Shown piece by piece: positions 7,698 to 15,288 of a stretch of DNA of 64,000 bases (within the stretch, counting starts at the first letter, position 1; every line of letters starts with the position of its first letter). The translations under genes were made by a program, and so were the position numbers. The notes under the pieces are model-generated. The model saw nothing but the letters and a program-made list of their open reading frames with translations. It was not told where the DNA came from and did not search any database. The DNA comes from Halodurantibacterium flavum (GTDB lineage: Bacteria > Pseudomonadota > Alphaproteobacteria > Rhodobacterales > Rhodobacteraceae), in contig NZ_JBHUGH010000005.1 of assembly GCF_042681825.1 (NCBI RefSeq), forward strand, positions 1-64,000, in the 5' to 3' direction.

Positions 7698-8728
7698 CAA
7701 TGGTACCCCGCCTCAGGATCGACCTTCCCCCTGAACACCCAATAAGCATAGGCCGTATAGGCAAGGATGATCGGGATCAGGATGCCTGCACCGATGATCA
7801 TGAAGAGTTGAGCTCTGTACGGGGCGGCCGCTTCCCAAAGCGTGACTTCGATTGGCACGATGTAGGGGAACATGCAGATTCCGAGGCCCACGAAGCACAG
7901 CCCAAACATCGCCAAGGCGAGCAGGAAAGGCCAGTAGTCGTGACGATGCACGTGAAGAGCCCGGAACATCAGGAATGCGAGGGCAAGAACTGCAGCTCCC
8001 ACCAGCCCGGCAAGCAAGATGCGGGTGCCAGCGAACCAGCGCACGAAGTATCCTTCTTGCAAGAACGGAGTCCAAAGGCTGACCACGCCGATGAACGCCA
8101 CCGTTGCAATGCCTAGGATCCAGGCACGGCTACGCATGCGATCCTGAAGCTCGCCATCAGTTTTCATGATGAGCCAAGTCGCTCCGAGGAGCATATAGCC
8201 AACCATCACGGCAAGCCCGACCGTCACCGAAAACGGCGTCAACCAGTCCCACCAGCCGCCAGCATAGGCGCGAGCGGCCTTGTCAATCGTGATGCCCTGC
8301 AGCAGCCCGCCAAGTGCGATGCCTTGGCTGAGCGCGGCCACCGCGGAGCCGCCGATGAAGGCAATGTCCCAGACGCCACGCCAACGCTCGGTGCGCCAGC
8401 GAAACTCGAATGCGACGCCCCTGAAGATGAGGGCCAACAGCATTGCCATGATCGGCACATAGAGAGCTGGAAGGATGAGGGCGTAAGCCAACGGGAAGGC
8501 CGCGAAAAGGCCGCCGCCTCCAAGAACGAGCCAAGTCTCGTTCCCGTCCCAGACGGGGGCAACCGAGTTCATCATCACGTCGCGGTGGCGTCGCTCGGAC
8601 TCGACAGCAAAGAGCATCCCCAGCCCCAGGTCGAACCCGTCAAGAACCACGTAGATGAGCACGGCTAGGGCGATCAGGAAGCCCCAGACAAAGGTGAGGT
8701 CGAATGCGACCCCTTCTGCGATCGGCAT
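7697..8728 (-). CDS. cydB: cytochrome bd-type quinol oxidase subunit II
   Basis: A 343-residue multi-helix membrane protein with the conserved CydB features VLDGFDLGLGML near the N-terminus and VWDGNETWLVLGGG. It pairs with CydA to oxidise quinol and reduce oxygen to water. The ATG at 8728 lies 5 bp after the cydA stop. A much longer in-frame extension into cydA exists but is only a frame overlap. The next gene, a DUF2474 micro-protein, overlaps its stop codon. Together with the short-Q-loop CydA this is the cyanide-insensitive (CIO) form, whose relatives resist cyanide and sulfide. Confidence 0.95.
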   Translation of the reverse strand: MPIAEGVAFDLTFVWGFLIALAVLIYVVLDGFDLGLGMLFAVESERRHRDVMMNSVAPVWDGNETWLVLGGGGLFAAFPLAYALILPALYVPIMAMLLALIFRGVAFEFRWRTERWRGVWDIAFIGGSAVAALSQGIALGGLLQGITIDKAARAYAGGWWDWLTPFSVTVGLAVMVGYMLLGATWLIMKTDGELQDRMRSRAWILGIATVAFIGVVSLWTPFLQEGYFVRWFAGTRILLAGLVGAAVLALAFLMFRALHVHRHDYWPFLLALAMFGLCFVGLGICMFPYIVPIEVTLWEAAAPYRAQLFMIIGAGILIPIILAYTAYAYWVFRGKVDPEAGYH

Positions 8729-8733
8729 CGTTC

Positions 8734-10182
8734 TCACTCCCCCGGATGGGCGGCGTTCTGGCGCCGCATGGTTTCCTCGATGGCTGGCGTGATGCCGGCC
8801 GTGCGAATGGGTCCCTTGGTGACGTCCTTCAGGCGTGGTTCGTCGAAGACCGGCGGGCGGCTCATTAGTCGCAGGATGTAGAAGGTGCCTGCGCCGAAGA
8901 CGAAGAAGTAGACCACGATGAAGGCGACGAGAGATGTGCCGACGGCGGCCGCGTCGAGCGGCGCTGCGCTCTCGGACGTGCGCAACATCCCGTAGACGGT
9001 ATAAGGCTGGCGTCCGACCTCGGTGGTGATCCATCCGGCAAGGACGGCGATCAGCCCCGATGGCGCCATGGCCAGGGCGGCGCGGTGCAGCCACGGCGCC
9101 TCGAAGAGCCGCCTCTTCCATCGGGCGTAGAGCGACCAGGCGCCGAGCCCCAGCATGGCGAAGCCCAGGGCGACCATGACACGGAAGGACCAGAAAACGA
9201 TGCCTACGGGTGGCTGCTCGTCGTCGGGGATCGTGTCGAGCCCAGCCAGCGGAGCGTTGAGATCGTGTTTGAGGATCAACGAGGACAGCTTCGGAATGCC
9301 GACCGCGTAGTCGAGGGTCTGCGTTTCGTCATTGGGGATCCCGAACAGATAGAGCGGCGCGCCCTCCGGGTGACTCTCGTAGTGGCCCTCCATGGCCATG
9401 ACCTTGGCGGGCTGGTGTTCCAGCGTGTTGATTCCGTGGAGATCCCCGAGGAAGATTTGGATCGGCGCCACGATGGCTGCCATCCACATCGCCATGGAGA
9501 ACATTGTTCTCGTGGCTTCGGACGGCGTCTCGCCCCGCCGACGGCGGCGCAGGAGGTGGAAGGCCGCGACTCCGCCGACGATGAACGCTGTCGTCAAGTA
9601 GGCGGCCGTCACTGTATGCATGAGACGATAGGGGAACGAGGGGTTGAAGATGATTTCCCAGAAGTTCTCCGGCAGGAACTGGCCCGTGTCCGGGTCGATG
9701 GAGAAGCCCGCGGGCGTCTGCATCCAGCTATTCACGCTGAGAATCCAAAAGGCTGAGAAAAACGTACCGAAGGCCACAGCCGCCGTTGCGGTCATGTGCA
9801 GCCCCGGTCCCACGCGCTCACGTCCGAAGAGCATGATCCCGAGGAAGCCCGCCTCCAGGAAGAAGGCCGAGAGTACTTCGTAGGCCATTGGTGCGCCGAT
9901 GACCGGCCCGGCCTTGTCGGAGAAGACCGACCAATTTGTGCCGAACTGGTAGGACATCACGATCCCCGACACGACGCCCATGGCAAAGGCCAGCGCGAAG
10001 ATCTTCACCCAGTAGCGGAAGAGATCGAGATACTTGTGGTCCTTCGTCCAGAGCCACAGCCCGTTGAGCACCGCGAGGTAGCTCGCGAGGCCGATGGTGA
10101 AGGCCGGAAAGAGAAAGTGAAAGCTCACTGTGAAGGCGAACTGAATGCGGGCCAAGAGGACTGCGTCGAAGGAGGCGAGCAT
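8734..10182 (-). CDS. cydA: cytochrome bd-type quinol oxidase subunit I (CIO-like)
   Basis: A 482-residue membrane protein. The N-terminal ARIQFAFTVSFHFLFPAF carries the axial heme histidine (H22), GWITTEVGRQPY is the conserved heme/quinol region, and GLDTIPDDEQPP lies in the Q loop. The length (about 480 rather than 520) and the absence of the long Q-loop insert point to the short-loop, cyanide-insensitive subfamily. It is followed by cydB and a DUF2474 gene. In this island it is the natural electron sink for quinol produced by the sulfide:quinone oxidoreductase encoded 5 kb away, because bd-type oxidases work when sulfide blocks heme-copper oxidases. Confidence 0.96.
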   Translation of the reverse strand: MLASFDAVLLARIQFAFTVSFHFLFPAFTIGLASYLAVLNGLWLWTKDHKYLDLFRYWVKIFALAFAMGVVSGIVMSYQFGTNWSVFSDKAGPVIGAPMAYEVLSAFFLEAGFLGIMLFGRERVGPGLHMTATAAVAFGTFFSAFWILSVNSWMQTPAGFSIDPDTGQFLPENFWEIIFNPSFPYRLMHTVTAAYLTTAFIVGGVAAFHLLRRRRRGETPSEATRTMFSMAMWMAAIVAPIQIFLGDLHGINTLEHQPAKVMAMEGHYESHPEGAPLYLFGIPNDETQTLDYAVGIPKLSSLILKHDLNAPLAGLDTIPDDEQPPVGIVFWSFRVMVALGFAMLGLGAWSLYARWKRRLFEAPWLHRAALAMAPSGLIAVLAGWITTEVGRQPYTVYGMLRTSESAAPLDAAAVGTSLVAFIVVYFFVFGAGTFYILRLMSRPPVFDEPRLKDVTKGPIRTAGITPAIEETMRRQNAAHPGE

Positions 10183-10238
10183 GAGGTGGTCTCCGGGGTG
10201 CGGTAGGACGGGCTGCGTGACCGCCCGCTGGGAGCGGC

Positions 10239-10670
10239 TTAAAAGGACAAAATGCGCGCGTTCGGCGTCAGCAGACGCGCGGCCATTGCGGCCGGATCAG
10301 CAGGGGTAATCCCGTCGAGCAAGACCTCGGGGCCTGCTCCCTTGTTCGGCAAGTAGATTGCGCAGACCTCGACCTGGGTGCCGTGCTCCATGATCTGCAT
10401 CATCAGTCCCTGGGGGCTCATGCCACGCGGTTCCTGCGGGGCGGTAGCGGAAGTGGGGGCGTCCTTCAGGGCCAGGTCACCGGCCGGTCCGCAGAGCAGG
10501 ATGTGTGCCTCGGCACCTTGCTGAACCGCCTGCATGGTCAGAACCATACCCATCAGCTGGGTTTGCGCGTCCTCTGAGGCGAGGACCGTCACCAATTCTG
10601 GCGCTTCCTGCGCCTGAGCGCTCCCGGCGAGTCCCAAAACGGCCAGCGCCGCCAATGCGATACCTCTCAT
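10239..10670 (-). CDS. exported DsrE-like small protein
   Basis: A 143-residue protein with a clear signal peptide (LAALAVLGLAGSAQAQ). The mature part (LVTVLASEDAQTQLMGMVL, AHILLCGPAGDLAL, VEVCAIYLPNKG) resembles the DsrE/DsrF-like fold of sulfur-trafficking or peroxiredoxin-like proteins. Two cysteines lie at the ends of predicted strands. It sits between cydA and a peroxiredoxin in the same direction, with a 35-bp gap to the peroxiredoxin. A periplasmic sulfur-carrier or thiol-handling role is plausible from context; the fold assignment is by motif resemblance only. Confidence 0.6.
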   Translation of the reverse strand: MRGIALAALAVLGLAGSAQAQEAPELVTVLASEDAQTQLMGMVLTMQAVQQGAEAHILLCGPAGDLALKDAPTSATAPQEPRGMSPQGLMMQIMEHGTQVEVCAIYLPNKGAGPEVLLDGITPADPAAMAARLLTPNARILSF

Positions 10671-10705
10671 GTCGTCTCTCTCTCTTCTTCATCCGTGAAC
10701 AATAA

Positions 10706-11338
10706 TCAGTCTTGTACACGCGTGGTCCGCAGGTAGGGGCGGTGCGTCGTCCAACCCTGAGGGAACAGACCCTTCGCTGCGGCGTCGTCGATAGAGGGCG
10801 GGATGATGACCTCGTCCCCGGGTCGCCAGTCGGCGGGCGTGGCAATCCGGTGCCTGTCCCCCGCCTGCAAGGCATCGACCGCGCGCAGGATTTCATCGAA
10901 GTTGCGCCCGACGCTCATCGGATAGGTCATCGTCAGGCGCAGCTTCTTGTTGTTGTCGATGATGAAGACCGAGCGCACGGCTGCCGTTTCGGACTGGGCC
11001 GGGTGGATCATGTCATAGAGGCGCGCGATTTGCAGGTCGGGATCAGCGACGATCGGAAACCGCAGCGTCGTGTTTTGGGTATCGTTCACGTCGTCGATCC
11101 ACTTCAGATGCTCGTCGACGGAGTCCGTGCTGAGCCCGATGGGTTTGACGCCCCGCTTGTCGAATTCGGCGCTGAGCTGCGAGGTTCGGCCCATCTCTGT
11201 GGTGCAGACCGGGGTAAAGTCCGCCGGATGGCTGAAGAAGAAGGCCCAGTCATCGCCGATCCAGTCGTGGAAGGAGACGGGGCCTGTCGTCGTGTCGGCG
11301 GTGAAGTCCGGGACGATGTCTCCGAGAAGCAGAGGCAT
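10706..11338 (-). CDS. 1-Cys type peroxiredoxin (Prx6 family)
   Basis: A 210-residue AhpC/TSA-type peroxiredoxin with the peroxidatic motif HPADFTPVCTTEMG (Cys45) and the Prx6 hallmarks DSVDEHLKWIDDV and RNFDEILRAVDALQ. Length and C-terminal extension fit the Prx6 (1-Cys) group. It reduces peroxides and is located in the cytoplasm (no signal peptide). It is divergent from an Rrf2-family regulator; the 120-bp region between them holds three perfect palindromes, so it is probably regulated by the Rrf2 or Crp/Fnr protein encoded across the gap. Confidence 0.93.
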   Translation of the reverse strand: MPLLLGDIVPDFTADTTTGPVSFHDWIGDDWAFFFSHPADFTPVCTTEMGRTSQLSAEFDKRGVKPIGLSTDSVDEHLKWIDDVNDTQNTTLRFPIVADPDLQIARLYDMIHPAQSETAAVRSVFIIDNNKKLRLTMTYPMSVGRNFDEILRAVDALQAGDRHRIATPADWRPGDEVIIPPSIDDAAAKGLFPQGWTTHRPYLRTTRVQD

Positions 11339-11393
11339 GGTGGTTCCTTTCCGTGGTTTGGTTACCGGCTACCGCGCCGCGCCGTGCGCTTCA

Positions 11394-11446
11394 GTGACAT
11401 TGTCACCCAGCTTGTATAAAAGTTATACGAAGAGTAGAACTTCTAC
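11394..11446. promoter_or_regulatory. three perfect palindromes between peroxiredoxin and Rrf2 genes
   Basis: Three dyads follow one another: GTGACA-T-TGTCAC (11394-11406), GTATAA-AAG-TTATAC (11414-11428) and GTAGAA-C-TTCTAC (11434-11446). Each has a perfect six-base arm. They lie 13-65 bp upstream of the Rrf2 start and 56-108 bp upstream of the peroxiredoxin start. The AT-rich one also resembles a promoter core. They are good operator candidates for the two regulators encoded immediately downstream; which protein binds which site cannot be told from sequence. Confidence 0.6.
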
Positions 11447-11458
11447 CGCGAGACATAG

Positions 11459-11929
11459 ATGAAACTTACGGCATATTCGAACTACGCGCTCCGATCGCTT
11501 CAGCTTGCCGCACTCAGGTCACACGAGCTTGTCCGCGTGGATGACGTGGTCAGGGTGCATGGGCTGGCTCGACCGCATATCGTGAAGATCGTGCACGAAC
11601 TGGGACAGGCTGGATTTCTGGAGACAAGGAGGGGCAGAGGCGGCGGATTCAGGCTGGCGCGTCCTGCGGAGGAAATCGTCGTAGGGAATGTCATCCGGCT
11701 GACCGAAGGACCGCTCGATGTGGTCGAGTGCTTTAACCCTGAGAAAAATACTTGCCCGTTGATCGGCATCTGCAAGCTTTCGCGGGCGCTGAGGGAGGCG
11801 ACGAAGGCGTTCATGGAAGTGCTCGACGACCTGACGCTCGCGGATATCGCGTCGAACAAGAGTGAGCTGTTGTCCCGCATCACGCTAATAGAAGAGGGCA
11901 TCGTCTGGCCATCGCGGAGGGCGCGATGA
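11459..11929 (+). CDS. Rrf2-family Fe-S regulator (NsrR/RirA-like)
   Basis: A 156-residue Rrf2 protein. It has an N-terminal winged helix (KLTAYSNYALRSLQLAAL, GLARPHIVKIVHELGQ, TRRGRGGGFRLARP) and a cluster-binding loop with three cysteines in CX7CX5C spacing (VECFNPEKNTCPLIGIC). This spacing occurs in NsrR and RirA proteins that bind an Fe-S cluster and respond to nitric oxide or iron status. Its stop overlaps the start of the Crp/Fnr gene by 4 bp. It is likely to act on the palindromes just upstream of itself and on the divergent peroxiredoxin. Sulfur or oxidative sensing would fit the neighbourhood, but this is inference. Confidence 0.88.
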   Translation: MKLTAYSNYALRSLQLAALRSHELVRVDDVVRVHGLARPHIVKIVHELGQAGFLETRRGRGGGFRLARPAEEIVVGNVIRLTEGPLDVVECFNPEKNTCPLIGICKLSRALREATKAFMEVLDDLTLADIASNKSELLSRITLIEEGIVWPSRRAR

Positions 11930-12591
11930 GCATCGGAGACTGGACCGAACGGTTTCAGGGGACCCGAGCCCTGCCGCGCGGTGTGCGGGATCGGCTGCTC
12001 AAGGTAGCGCAGATCCGTACTTACCCTAAAGGCCAGGAAGTATTCGGTCCGCGCAACATTCCCGACAGCCTGTTGTTTCTGCTGGAGGGGACGATCCGCG
12101 TCTCGCAGACTTCCGAGAACGGACGTGACATCGTGCTCTACCGCGTCGACGCGGGCGAAAGCTGCGTCCTGACTACGGCATGCATGCTGGCGGAAGAGGC
12201 TTACAACGCTGAGGGGCTGGCGGAATCCGAGATCCGCGTCGTCGTCCTTCCGAGGCCTGCCTTCGACGCGCTCGTTGCCGACGAGGCGGCCTTTCGCAAC
12301 TTCGTGTTCGCTGCGTATTCACGACGGTTGATCGACCTTTTGCGCGTGGTTGACGATGTCGCGTTCGGTAGGATCGATGTCCGGCTCGCGGAACGCCTGC
12401 TCACCCTCGCGGGCGGCAACAAGGAAATCGTCGCAACCCATGCGCAAATTGCGACCGAACTCGGAACTGCACGGGAAGTCATCTCGCGCGTGCTGCACGA
12501 TTTTCAGAAGCGCGGCTACATTGCGCAATCGCGGGGACGGATAGAGATCACCGACAAGCCGGCCCTGCGGGCACTTGCCGACAGCGACTAG
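11926..12591 (+). CDS. Crp/Fnr-family transcriptional regulator
   Basis: A 221-residue protein. A cyclic-nucleotide-binding-like beta barrel occupies about residues 20-140 (LLFLLEGTIRVSQ, LYRVDAGESC), and a C-terminal HTH has ATHAQIATELGTAREVISRV. Recognition-helix residues REVISR are close to CRP/FNR, which predicts GTGA/TCAC-like half sites. The N-terminal Fnr cysteine cluster is absent; only one cysteine pair-like segment (SCVLTTAC) sits in the barrel. It is translationally coupled to the Rrf2 gene and precedes the sulfur-transport genes. A GTGA...TCAC dyad lies on both sides of the regulator pair. Confidence 0.9.
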   Translation: MSIGDWTERFQGTRALPRGVRDRLLKVAQIRTYPKGQEVFGPRNIPDSLLFLLEGTIRVSQTSENGRDIVLYRVDAGESCVLTTACMLAEEAYNAEGLAESEIRVVVLPRPAFDALVADEAAFRNFVFAAYSRRLIDLLRVVDDVAFGRIDVRLAERLLTLAGGNKEIVATHAQIATELGTAREVISRVLHDFQKRGYIAQSRGRIEITDKPALRALADSD

Positions 12592-12618
12592 GAAGTCGAC
12601 GAGGAAAATCGGCGCTCG

Positions 12619-12631
12619 GTGACAATATCAC
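12619..12631. promoter_or_regulatory. GTGA-N5-TCAC dyad upstream of the sulfur-transport genes
   Basis: The 13-mer GTGACAATATCAC has the same arms (GTGA...TCAC) and the same unusual 5-base spacer as the palindrome at 11394-11406 in front of the regulator pair. It is centred 64 bp upstream of the DUF2892 start. A shared site would place the peroxiredoxin/regulator region and the downstream sulfur genes under one factor, most simply the Crp/Fnr protein. The spacer is one base shorter than the CRP consensus, so this is tentative. Confidence 0.45.
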
Positions 12632-12688
12632 TGAAGCGGCGCCGCCAAACATATACGTCATGGTCAACTTTGAAGTCCGGAGGACGCC

Positions 12689-12904
12689 ATGACGACCAAT
12701 GTCGGAACCCTCGACCGAATCCTGCGCGCCGCGCTCGGGATGGTCCTGCTCTATCTCGCATTCCTCAGCGGGTTGCCGCTCTTCGCCGAGCCATTCTTCA
12801 AGTATGGTGCGGCCGTCATCGGCGTCGTCATGCTCGCGACGTCGCTGATGAAGATGTGCCCGCTCTATTCCATGCTCGGCCTCAAGACCTGCCGAGACTG
12901 CTGA
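12689..12904 (+). CDS. DUF2892 inner-membrane protein
   Basis: A 71-residue protein with two membrane helices (ALGMVLLYLAFLSGLPLF and AAVIGVVMLATSLM) and the DUF2892 ending KMCPLYSMLGLKTC. The N-terminal NVGTLDRILRAALG motif is characteristic. Such proteins, also the membrane part of rhodanese YgaP, recur in sulfur-detoxification operons. The conserved cysteines at the C-terminus may face sulfur carriers. It is the first gene of a plus-strand run with YeeE-type genes and has only 1 base between its stop and the next start. Confidence 0.88.
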   Translation: MTTNVGTLDRILRAALGMVLLYLAFLSGLPLFAEPFFKYGAAVIGVVMLATSLMKMCPLYSMLGLKTCRDC

Positions 12905-12905
12905 G

Positions 12906-13337
12906 ATGGAGACTGCTTTCACACCACTCACCTCGTTCGGCGGCGGACTACTGATCGGCCTTGGCGCGGTCCTTCTGATGCTCGGGCTCGGCCGGATCTT
13001 CGGCGCGACGGGCATCCTGTCGGGCGCGATCTTTGCAGAGAGCCGGGAAGAGATGAACTGGCGGCTGGCTCTCATCGCCGGAATGATCCTCGCACCCGTG
13101 CTTATCTTCGCCATTACAGGCGCGATGCCGGCTCTGACAGTTCCGGTCAGCCCGGCGATGATCGTCGTCGGTGGCGTCATCGTGGGGCTAGGCGCCAGCC
13201 TCGGCTCTGGCTGCACGTCGGGACACGGGGTCTGCGGGCTGTCGCGCCTGTCGGTCCGATCGCTGGTCGCCGTGCCCACCTTCATGGCAACGTCCGCAAT
13301 CACCGTCTTCCTTGTACGTCACGTGTTCGGAGGCTGA
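12906..13337 (+). CDS. YeeE/YedE-family membrane protein (first of pair)
   Basis: A 143-residue protein with four predicted helices and the YeeE/YedE signature GASLGSGCTSGHGVCGLSRL. YeeE-type proteins import sulfur compounds (thiosulfate uptake in one well-studied case), with conserved cysteines relaying sulfur. Here the family is split into two half-size proteins; this first half carries the GCTSGHGVCG motif. It is followed after 3 bp by the second half. Direction of transport is unknown. The split pair also occurs in other alphaproteobacterial persulfide operons. Confidence 0.88.
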   Translation: METAFTPLTSFGGGLLIGLGAVLLMLGLGRIFGATGILSGAIFAESREEMNWRLALIAGMILAPVLIFAITGAMPALTVPVSPAMIVVGGVIVGLGASLGSGCTSGHGVCGLSRLSVRSLVAVPTFMATSAITVFLVRHVFGG

Positions 13338-13340
13338 TCA

Positions 13341-13772
13341 ATGAAGCTCGTCTTTGCGCTTTTCACCGGTGTCGTCTTTGGCACCGGCATCGCCCTCTCG
13401 GGCATGATGGACCCGGCCAAGGTTCTGAACTTCTTCGATCTCGCGGGCAGCTGGGACCCGAGCCTGGCCTTTGTCATGGGCGGAGCGCTGGTCGTGGCGG
13501 GTGTCGGTTACCGCCTGGTCTGGCGGCGCAATGCTCCGCTCTTCGGCGGACGTTTCCAAGTTCCCACGGGGACCGACATTGACATGAAGCTCGTCGGCGG
13601 GTCGGCCCTGTTCGGCATCGGCTGGGGCATCGCCGGCTTCTGCCCCGGCGCGGCCATTCCTGCTCTCGGAACCGGACGCTGGGAAGTCGCCCTGTTCCTC
13701 GCCGCCGTCATCCTCGGCTTCTGGCTGCGCCGCGTCCTGGCACCACTCGGGCAGCCGCGCGCAACATCCTGA
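13341..13772 (+). CDS. YeeE/YedE-family membrane protein (second of pair, DUF6691-like)
   Basis: A 143-residue membrane protein that complements the preceding half-size transporter. It has GIALSGMMDPAKVLNFFD near the N-terminus and the cysteine motif GIAGFCPGAAIPALGTG in the second half. Four helices are predicted. The pair probably assembles as one transporter for a reduced or zero-valent sulfur species. It is followed 29 bp later by a metallo-beta-lactamase-fold enzyme with a good AGGAGA site, so the transporter and enzyme are likely co-transcribed. Confidence 0.88.
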   Translation: MKLVFALFTGVVFGTGIALSGMMDPAKVLNFFDLAGSWDPSLAFVMGGALVVAGVGYRLVWRRNAPLFGGRFQVPTGTDIDMKLVGGSALFGIGWGIAGFCPGAAIPALGTGRWEVALFLAAVILGFWLRRVLAPLGQPRATS

Positions 13773-13801
13773 CCCACCGCACCATTCCAGGAGAGAACAC
13801 C

Positions 13802-14683
13802 ATGACCTATCCCATCGACATGACCATCAAACCCGAGGTCCAGGCCTTCTTCGACGAGGCCACGAACACGATCAGCTACATCGTGAAGGACCCCAGTTCC
13901 GATGCCTGCGCCATCGTCGATAGCGTCCTGGACATCGACTACGCCGCGGGGCGCATCACCTACGACCACGCCGACGAGCTGATCCGCCAGGTGCAGTCGC
14001 AGGGGCTGAAGCTGGAGTGGATCATCGAGACCCACGTCCACGCCGATCACCTTTCCGCAGCCCCCTACATTCAGCAGAAGCTGGGCGGCAAGATCGGTAT
14101 CGGATCGAAGATCATGGTTGTTCAGGAGACCTTCGGAAAGGTCTTCAACGAGGGCACCGAGTTTCAGCGCGACGGCAGCCAGTTCGATCGCCTGTTCGAC
14201 GACGGCGACACCTACATGGTCGGAAACATGCCCGCGTTCGCCAGTTATACGCCCGGCCACACCCCGGCCTGCATGGTGCATGTGATGGGCAACGCGGCTT
14301 TCGTGGGGGACACGCTGTTCATGCCCGACGGAGGCTCGGCGCGTGCCGATTTCCCGGGCGGCGATGCGGCGACGCTCTACGAATCGATCCAGAAGGTCCT
14401 GGCCCTGCCGGACGAGATGCGGCTGTTCATGTGCCACGACTACGGGCCCAACGGGCGCGACATTCAGTGGGAGACCACGGTGGGTGAGGAGAAGGCCCAC
14501 AACATCCATGTGGGCAGCGGCAAGACGAAGGAGGATTTCGTCAAGTTCCGCACCGAGCGTGACGCGACCCTCGCCATGCCCAAGCTCATCATCCCGTCGC
14601 TGCAGGTGAACATGCGCGCGGGCGAGGTGCCCACCGACAAGGACGGCAACCCGACGCTCAAGGTGCCCCTCAACGGTCTTTGA
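13802..14683 (+). CDS. MBL-fold hydrolase, persulfide-dioxygenase/Blh-like
   Basis: A 293-residue metallo-beta-lactamase-fold enzyme. The metal motif is IETHVHADHLSAAPYI; further ligands are in YTPGHTPACMVH, GDTLF (VGDTLFMPDGGSARADFPGG) and MCHDYGP. This layout is that of the ETHE1/Blh group, iron enzymes that oxidise persulfide (for example GSSH) to sulfite. The YeeE-type genes upstream and the SQR fusion downstream match BigR-type operons of other bacteria, although here the DUF442 domain is fused to SQR instead. A second, diverged copy lies at 18.8 kb. Confidence 0.88.
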   Translation: MTYPIDMTIKPEVQAFFDEATNTISYIVKDPSSDACAIVDSVLDIDYAAGRITYDHADELIRQVQSQGLKLEWIIETHVHADHLSAAPYIQQKLGGKIGIGSKIMVVQETFGKVFNEGTEFQRDGSQFDRLFDDGDTYMVGNMPAFASYTPGHTPACMVHVMGNAAFVGDTLFMPDGGSARADFPGGDAATLYESIQKVLALPDEMRLFMCHDYGPNGRDIQWETTVGEEKAHNIHVGSGKTKEDFVKFRTERDATLAMPKLIIPSLQVNMRAGEVPTDKDGNPTLKVPLNGL

Positions 14684-14717
14684 GAATGACTACGGTTCCA
14701 GATCGAAAGGAAAGACA

Positions 14718-15209
14718 ATGTCGAACAACGCAACGGTGGAAAACCTGAACAAGGCGCTTCAAATGGAAATGAGCGCCGCGCATCAGTATCAATTGCACGC
14801 CCATGTCCTCGACGATTGGGGCCTCAATTTGCTGGCAGACAAGATGCGCGAGGAACAGGCAGAAGAAATCGGGCACTCCGACCTGTTCATCGAGCGCATC
14901 ATGTTCCTGAAAGGAACGCCCGAGATTGCTTTCGCCAAAGAGCCAAAGCGTGCCGAAACCCTCTCAGATATGTTCAAGGCCGACCTTGCCGATGAGGAGG
15001 AGGCCGTTGAATTCTACCTCACCGCGGCCCGACAGGCCTATGAGACCAACGATGTCGGATCGCGCATGCTCTTCGAAAAAATCGCGATGGACGAAGAAGG
15101 CCATAAGGCCTGGTTGGAGCTGCAACTCGAGTTGATCGAACGCATCGGTGAGCGGGCGTACAGCGCGAAAATGGTTTCGATCATTCAAGACGAAAACCCA
15201 TCCACTTGA
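14718..15209 (+). CDS. bfr: bacterioferritin-like ferritin lacking the heme methionine
   Basis: A 163-residue four-helix ferritin. Ferroxidase residues are visible at E17, E50, H53, E93/E94, E126 and H129 (motifs EEIGHSDLFIERIMFLKG and MDEEGHKAWLE). The alignment to classical Bfr puts isoleucine 51 where the heme-ligand Met52 of E. coli Bfr stands, so heme binding at the dimer interface is doubtful. It may store iron or protect the iron-dependent persulfide dioxygenases encoded on either side. A GAAAGGAAAG site precedes the ATG. Confidence 0.85.
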   Translation: MSNNATVENLNKALQMEMSAAHQYQLHAHVLDDWGLNLLADKMREEQAEEIGHSDLFIERIMFLKGTPEIAFAKEPKRAETLSDMFKADLADEEEAVEFYLTAARQAYETNDVGSRMLFEKIAMDEEGHKAWLELQLELIERIGERAYSAKMVSIIQDENPST

Positions 15210-15288
15210 CGCGGTCATCAGGGCTTATGGCGGCGCATCGGCGCTGCTGTGTGGTCCCTGATCGAAACCAATAGGGAGGAATACGACG

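Noticed and set aside
12548..13303. Minus-strand frame opposite DUF2892/YeeE genes
   Set aside because: Runs against two genes with conserved membrane and cysteine motifs; serine/proline/arginine-rich shadow.
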